From NCBI RefSeq assembly GCF_013426735.1, contig NZ_AP023273.1, forward strand, positions 1-64,000: DNA of 64,000 bases, read 5' to 3'. The notes under the pieces were generated by a model. It saw only the letters and a list, made by a program, of their open reading frames with translations, did not search any database and was not told the origin of the DNA. Numbering within the stretch: the stretch's first letter is position 1; every line of letters begins with the position of its first letter. This document shows positions 60,773 to 64,000 of this stretch, piece by piece. This stretch comes from Agrobacterium vitis. Its GTDB lineage: Bacteria; Pseudomonadota; Alphaproteobacteria; Rhizobiales; Rhizobiaceae. A program made the position numbers and the translations under genes.

Positions 60773-61537
60773 ATGACCCGTCTCCTGATCACCGGTGCCG
60801 CCGGCAATATCGGCACCACGCTTGCACCGCGCCTATCCGCGCTTGGCTATGACCTGGTGTTGAGCGACCTGCATGACAATGCGGCCCGGGGCATCAAAGG
60901 TGCCGATCTCGGCAATTTCGATGCGATATGCACCGTCATGCAAGGTGTGGACGGCATCATCCATCTCGGCGGCATGGCCAATGAGGCGTCGTTCGAAACC
61001 GTGCTCAATGCCAATATTCGCGGCACCTATCACATATTCGAAGCCGCCCGACGCCTTGGCGTCCCGCGTATCGTGCTGGCCAGTTCCTACCATGTGGTCG
61101 GCTTACACCCGTTCGGGGCGCCAATCGATGAGACCGCGCCAATGCTGCCCGACAGTTTCTACGGCCTGTCCAAGGCCTATGGCGAGTTGCTGGCCCGCAC
61201 CTATCACGACAAATGCGGCATTCAATCGGTATCCGTGCGAATCGGCTCCTGCTTCGATACGGTGCGCAGCCCCCGCATGCTCACCACATGGATCAGTGCC
61301 GATGACCTGACCCGTCTCGTCGATCGCGCCTTCAAGGTCGAGACGCTCGGCTGCCTGATGGTATACGGCGTCTCCGACAACGATCGCGGCTGCATGGTGA
61401 GTAGCGACGCCGATAAGCTCGGCTGGAAAGCGCAGGACCGGTCACAGGACGCGCCGATGGACCGGGGCCGCGAAAGCGAGATCATCGGTCCCCTGCTGGG
61501 CGGACCATTTGCCGAAGCCCCCCTGCCACAAAACTAA
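60773..61537 (+). CDS. udh: Uronate dehydrogenase-type NAD-dependent SDR
   Basis: 254 aa from MTRLLITG; AAGGAG precedes the ATG. NAD motif GAAGNIG at 8-14, and Tyr130/Lys134 in FYGLSKAYGE form the catalytic pair. VRIGSC, MLTTWISADDL and GCLMVYGVSDND follow the pattern of Agrobacterium uronate dehydrogenase. It oxidises D-galacturonate or D-glucuronate to the aldarolactone. With kdgD and the lactonase this makes most of an oxidative uronate route; a dedicated aldarate dehydratase or cycloisomerase is not in the window. Confidence 0.85.
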   Translation: MTRLLITGAAGNIGTTLAPRLSALGYDLVLSDLHDNAARGIKGADLGNFDAICTVMQGVDGIIHLGGMANEASFETVLNANIRGTYHIFEAARRLGVPRIVLASSYHVVGLHPFGAPIDETAPMLPDSFYGLSKAYGELLARTYHDKCGIQSVSVRIGSCFDTVRSPRMLTTWISADDLTRLVDRAFKVETLGCLMVYGVSDNDRGCMVSSDADKLGWKAQDRSQDAPMDRGRESEIIGPLLGGPFAEAPLPQN

Positions 61538-61608
61538 ACGCAGCGCCTCTTTGTCTGACTTTTTTGGTGAAATCCGCTCTCATTAACGGCATAATGTCGT
61601 AGATAGAC

Positions 61609-61671
61609 CATGACGAGGCATAGTGGCTTCGTCGTGATTGTCCTCACTATCCTCTTCACCTGAAGGTGAAG
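61609..61671 (+). promoter_or_regulatory. Structured leader before the thioesterase gene
   Basis: Three stems overlap. CATGACGAGGC (61609-61619) pairs with GCTTCGTCGTG (61626-61636), allowing two G-U pairs. Its loop ATAGTG (61620-61625) is complementary to CACTAT (61645-61650). CTTCACCT (61654-61661) pairs with AGGTGAAG (61664-61671), covering the AAGG stretch upstream of the start codon. Whether it is transcribed is unknown. Confidence 0.4.
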
Positions 61672-61683
61672 GATATCGAGATC

Positions 61684-62874
61684 ATGTCTGCGAGGATCGT
61701 AAATGAAGACGATTTGGGCCGGCAACGGGCTGTTCGTATGAATGTCACGGCATTGCTGGTCGATCTCTGTCGCCAGGAATTGAAACGTGCTGTGTCGCCC
61801 GACGACAATCTGCTGGAAGACGGTCTGACCATCAACCGGGCCTTGCGCATCATTGACCGTTTCTGGCGGGAAACCTCAATAGAACTGGATGTCAACAGTT
61901 TCTATCTCTGGCCAAGTCCGCAGGCGCTTGCCCGTGCCATCGAGAATGGGGCCTATTTGAACCTGCCAAAGATTATCGAAATCAGGAAGGGTTCCACGGA
62001 CAAGACATTGATCGTTTTTGCCGGAGGCTTGAGCTGTTTTCTGGAAATACAGGACTTCATTCAACGATTGCACTTTCCGGGCCGGATTCTTGGCATGTCC
62101 CTGACGCCCTTCGATAACACCAGTCGTGACCCGGCTGTTGTCGAGGATGAAATTCGCACCTGTCTCACAGCCGTTCGAGAGGCGAGCATTCCCGGTCCCT
62201 ATTGTTTGATGGGCTATTCCTTCGGCGGAGTTTTGGCGCTTGAACTGGCGAGAGCATTGAAAGACAGTGGCCAGGATGTCGCCTTTCTTGGCCTGATCGA
62301 CACACCCCAAAGCGAGTATATCTGGCCGCTAACCGTCTGGTCGCGGTTCATGCTGAAACGCTTGACGCGGCGGCTGAGGACCGCAAAGCCCCGGCTTGAC
62401 CCGACCGCCATACCGCCTGACCGGCACACCAGACGTGATGGAGGTCTTCCCATCAGCACCCGATGGACAAAGATGGCCACCCGAGCCGCTGGCATTGCCG
62501 CCTATTTCCGCCCATTTCTGTTTCGCTTCCGCGATCCCCGTCACCCCGACTATCCGACGATGGCGCCGCAATGGATCGGTAATTACCCTCCCAGCTATGA
62601 TCGAATGGCCCGTCAGCTTTTGAGAATGAAGGGGCTCTACCGGCCACGACTTTATACCGGTCGTTTGACATTCTATCGCGCCCTTGGTGGTTCACCGATT
62701 GATTGCGATCCGAAGACCATATGGGAGGCTTTCTTGCCGGGCGCCGAGTGGATCGACATGCGCGGCAATCACCAGAGTATCGTGATTGGCCGCAATGCCG
62801 AAACACTCGCTCGCGACCTGGATTGGCGGTTGGACGAATGCCTCAGATGTCCTTCAGATCAGTGCGCCAAGTAA
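61684..62874 (+). CDS. Thioesterase with an N-terminal degenerate carrier-protein-like domain
   Basis: 396 aa from MSARIVNE; a GTG at 61666 would add six residues. Residues about 18-90 have the pattern of an acyl/peptidyl carrier domain (NLLEDGLTINRALRIIDRF, then SFYLWPSPQALARAI), but the phosphopantetheine Ser position reads Ile50 within DGLTIN. Residues about 105-380 form an alpha/beta-hydrolase of the NRPS/PKS thioesterase type, with GYSFGG (Ser179) and a C-terminal His in GNHQSIVIG. A basic linker with many Arg residues (about 230-280) interrupts the lid region. No synthase gene is adjacent. Role unknown: editing, release in trans, or acyl transfer are options. Confidence 0.7.
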   Translation: MSARIVNEDDLGRQRAVRMNVTALLVDLCRQELKRAVSPDDNLLEDGLTINRALRIIDRFWRETSIELDVNSFYLWPSPQALARAIENGAYLNLPKIIEIRKGSTDKTLIVFAGGLSCFLEIQDFIQRLHFPGRILGMSLTPFDNTSRDPAVVEDEIRTCLTAVREASIPGPYCLMGYSFGGVLALELARALKDSGQDVAFLGLIDTPQSEYIWPLTVWSRFMLKRLTRRLRTAKPRLDPTAIPPDRHTRRDGGLPISTRWTKMATRAAGIAAYFRPFLFRFRDPRHPDYPTMAPQWIGNYPPSYDRMARQLLRMKGLYRPRLYTGRLTFYRALGGSPIDCDPKTIWEAFLPGAEWIDMRGNHQSIVIGRNAETLARDLDWRLDECLRCPSDQCAK

Positions 62875-62922
62875 GCTTGACCTTACACCGTCCAGCGACC
62901 TATAGTTCATCGCGCATTCCCC

Positions 62923-62945
62923 GTAATGCATTATTTATACATTAC
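62923..62945. promoter_or_regulatory. Inverted repeat upstream of the SDR gene
   Basis: GTAATGCAT (62923-62931) and ATACATTAC (62937-62945) pair at eight of nine positions over five bases. It lies 144 bases before the SDR start in a 214-base gap without genes. Possible operator for a sugar-acid regulator. Confidence 0.35.
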
Positions 62946-63088
62946 AATTTCCCCTTGAAATGGAAGAGGATCAGGCGGAAATTCTGCAATAATCCGGTGG
63001 TATCGATAGGAAGACGAGTGGTTCGTGCACCAAAAGCCCAACCCCTTCGTCCCCTTAAAGGCTGCCCGAACCCCAGGAGGAAAACCCA

Positions 63089-63823
63089 ATGTCGTCGTCT
63101 CTTGATCATAAAAAGGTGCTGATAACAGCCGCTGGCCAGGGCATAGGCAGGGCCAGCGCCTTGGCCTTTGCCCGCGCCGGCGCCACGGTCGTCGCCACTG
63201 ACATCAACGAGCAGGCGCTGGCCAGCCTGGAAGCGGAGGCTGGTATCACCACACGCCGGCTCAACGTTTTGAAGGACGACGAGGTCAAGGCGGTGATTGC
63301 CGAAACCGGTCCCTTCGACGTGCTGTTCAATTGCGCTGGTTTCGTTCATGCCGGCTCGGTCCTCGACATGAAGGACGACGAACTGGACTTTGCCTTCGAC
63401 CTCAATGTGCATGCCATGGTGCGCACCATCCGTGCCGTGCTGCCTGCGATGATCGAAAAAGGCGATGGCGCGATCATCAATATGTCTTCGGTCGCCTCCA
63501 GCGTCAAAGGCGTTGCCAACCGCTGCGCCTATTCGATCACCAAGGCCGCCGTGATCGGCCTGACCAAATCCGTCTCCGCAGAATATGTCGCCAAGGGCAT
63601 CCGCTGTAACGCCATTTGCCCCGGCACGGTGGAAAGCCCTTCGCTTCAGGACAGGCTGAAGGCGCAAGGCGATTATGAAGCGGCCCGCGCCGCCTTCATC
63701 GCCCGCCAGCCGATTGGGCGGATCGGCACGCCGGAAGAGATCGCCGATCTGGCCGTCTATCTGGCTGGCGCCACCTATACGACGGGACAGGCCTATGCCA
63801 TCGACGGCGGCTGGTCGATTTAG
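63089..63823 (+). CDS. SDR-family dehydrogenase, 2-keto-3-deoxy-aldonate (L-fuconate-type) pathway
   Basis: 244 aa, AGGAGG upstream. Cofactor motif AAGQGIGRASA at 14-24, NCAGFVHAGSV near 83, Ser in NMSSVASSVKG, and Tyr/Lys in CAYSITKAAV. The C-terminus GQAYAIDGGWSI is typical. Similarity is to the BDH2/DHRS6 and 2-keto-3-deoxy-L-fuconate dehydrogenase group. The next gene is an FAH-family hydrolase, the usual partner that splits the 2,4-diketo product, so a non-phosphorylating L-fucose- or L-rhamnose-type route is likely. A 3-hydroxybutyrate dehydrogenase is the alternative. Confidence 0.8.
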   Translation: MSSSLDHKKVLITAAGQGIGRASALAFARAGATVVATDINEQALASLEAEAGITTRRLNVLKDDEVKAVIAETGPFDVLFNCAGFVHAGSVLDMKDDELDFAFDLNVHAMVRTIRAVLPAMIEKGDGAIINMSSVASSVKGVANRCAYSITKAAVIGLTKSVSAEYVAKGIRCNAICPGTVESPSLQDRLKAQGDYEAARAAFIARQPIGRIGTPEEIADLAVYLAGATYTTGQAYAIDGGWSI

Positions 63824-63867
63824 GGCATTTCCAAGAAAATACTTCGAAACATGAAAGGAAACATCCG

Positions 63868-64000
63868 ATGAAACTGATGCGCGTTGGCCCGATTGGCCAG
63901 GAAAAACCAGCCCTTCTCGATAGCGATGGCAAAATCCGCGATCTCTCCGCCCATGTCACCGATATCGGCGGCGCGGCGATTTCGCCGGAGGGGCTGTCGC
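63868..64000 (+). CDS. Fumarylacetoacetate hydrolase-family protein, N-terminal fragment at window edge
   Basis: Only the first 44 codons are inside the window. The start MKLMRVGPIGQEKPALLDSD and the following GKIRDLSAHVTDIGG match the N-terminus of FAH-family hydrolases such as 2,4-diketo-3-deoxy-L-fuconate hydrolase or ureidoglycolate lyase-like proteins. GAAAGGAAAC lies before the ATG, 44 bases after the SDR gene. The catalytic domain lies beyond 64000. Confidence 0.7.
   Translation, partial: MKLMRVGPIGQEKPALLDSDGKIRDLSAHVTDIGGAAISPEGLS

Overview
The window looks like chromosomal or chromid DNA of a Rhizobiaceae member (Agrobacterium/Allorhizobium/Rhizobium group). This is inferred from high-GC coding bias, many short ABC-transporter and sugar-catabolism operons, glx- and vbs-type gene sets typical of rhizobia, and short palindromic intergenic repeats of the kind common in Rhizobiales. 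No rRNA, tRNA, insertion sequence, phage gene or CRISPR array was seen.

Layout. (1) 0-10 kb: two divergent operons. glxA, an XRE-cupin gene and glxBCD run leftwards; soxBDAG runs rightwards. Together they fit the N-methylglutamate route of methylamine use: a glutamate-synthase-like N-methylglutamate synthase plus a sarcosine-oxidase-like N-methylglutamate dehydrogenase. (2) 10-19.5 kb: an alpha/beta-galactoside operon (solute-binding protein, two permeases, GH36, ATPase, GH42) with a divergent AraC regulator. (3) 19.5-33 kb: iron acquisition. An FhuF-type reductase, an ECF sigma factor with an upstream iron-responsive motif, and a vicibactin-like siderophore cluster (N-hydroxylase, single-module NRPS, acyltransferase, MATE exporter, PLP enzyme), followed by an enterobacterial-type lysA. 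(4) 33-42.3 kb: a solo LuxR-type regulator that keeps the AHL-binding residues, a GT1 glycosyltransferase, an SMP-30 lactonase, a GlcG/beta-hydroxyacid dehydrogenase pair, and a pipecolate/aminoadipate-semialdehyde pair (amaA, amaB) with a divergent LysR. (5) 42.4-43.3 kb: an FMN riboswitch and ribH. (6) 43.2-50.3 kb: an arabinoside operon (GH51 plus CUT1 transporter) preceded by an unusual ArsR-type regulator. (7) 50.3-61.5 kb: a FadR-type regulator and an M20 hydrolase diverge from an oxidative uronate operon (kdgD, family-5 ABC transporter, lactonase) followed by a uronate dehydrogenase. (8) 61.6-64 kb: a lone thioesterase with a degenerate carrier-like domain, then an SDR and the start of an FAH-family hydrolase, probably an aldonate pathway.

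The most interesting parts are the siderophore locus and the orphan thioesterase. The locus keeps the vbsS-vbsO and vbsA-vbsD-vbsL orders, lacks vbsG, vbsC and vbsP in this window, and sits beside a second-type diaminopimelate decarboxylase, which hints at a lysine-based product. The lysine link is inference. Start codons were moved inward from the longest reading frame wherever a ribosome binding site, operon overlap or family alignment favoured a shorter protein.
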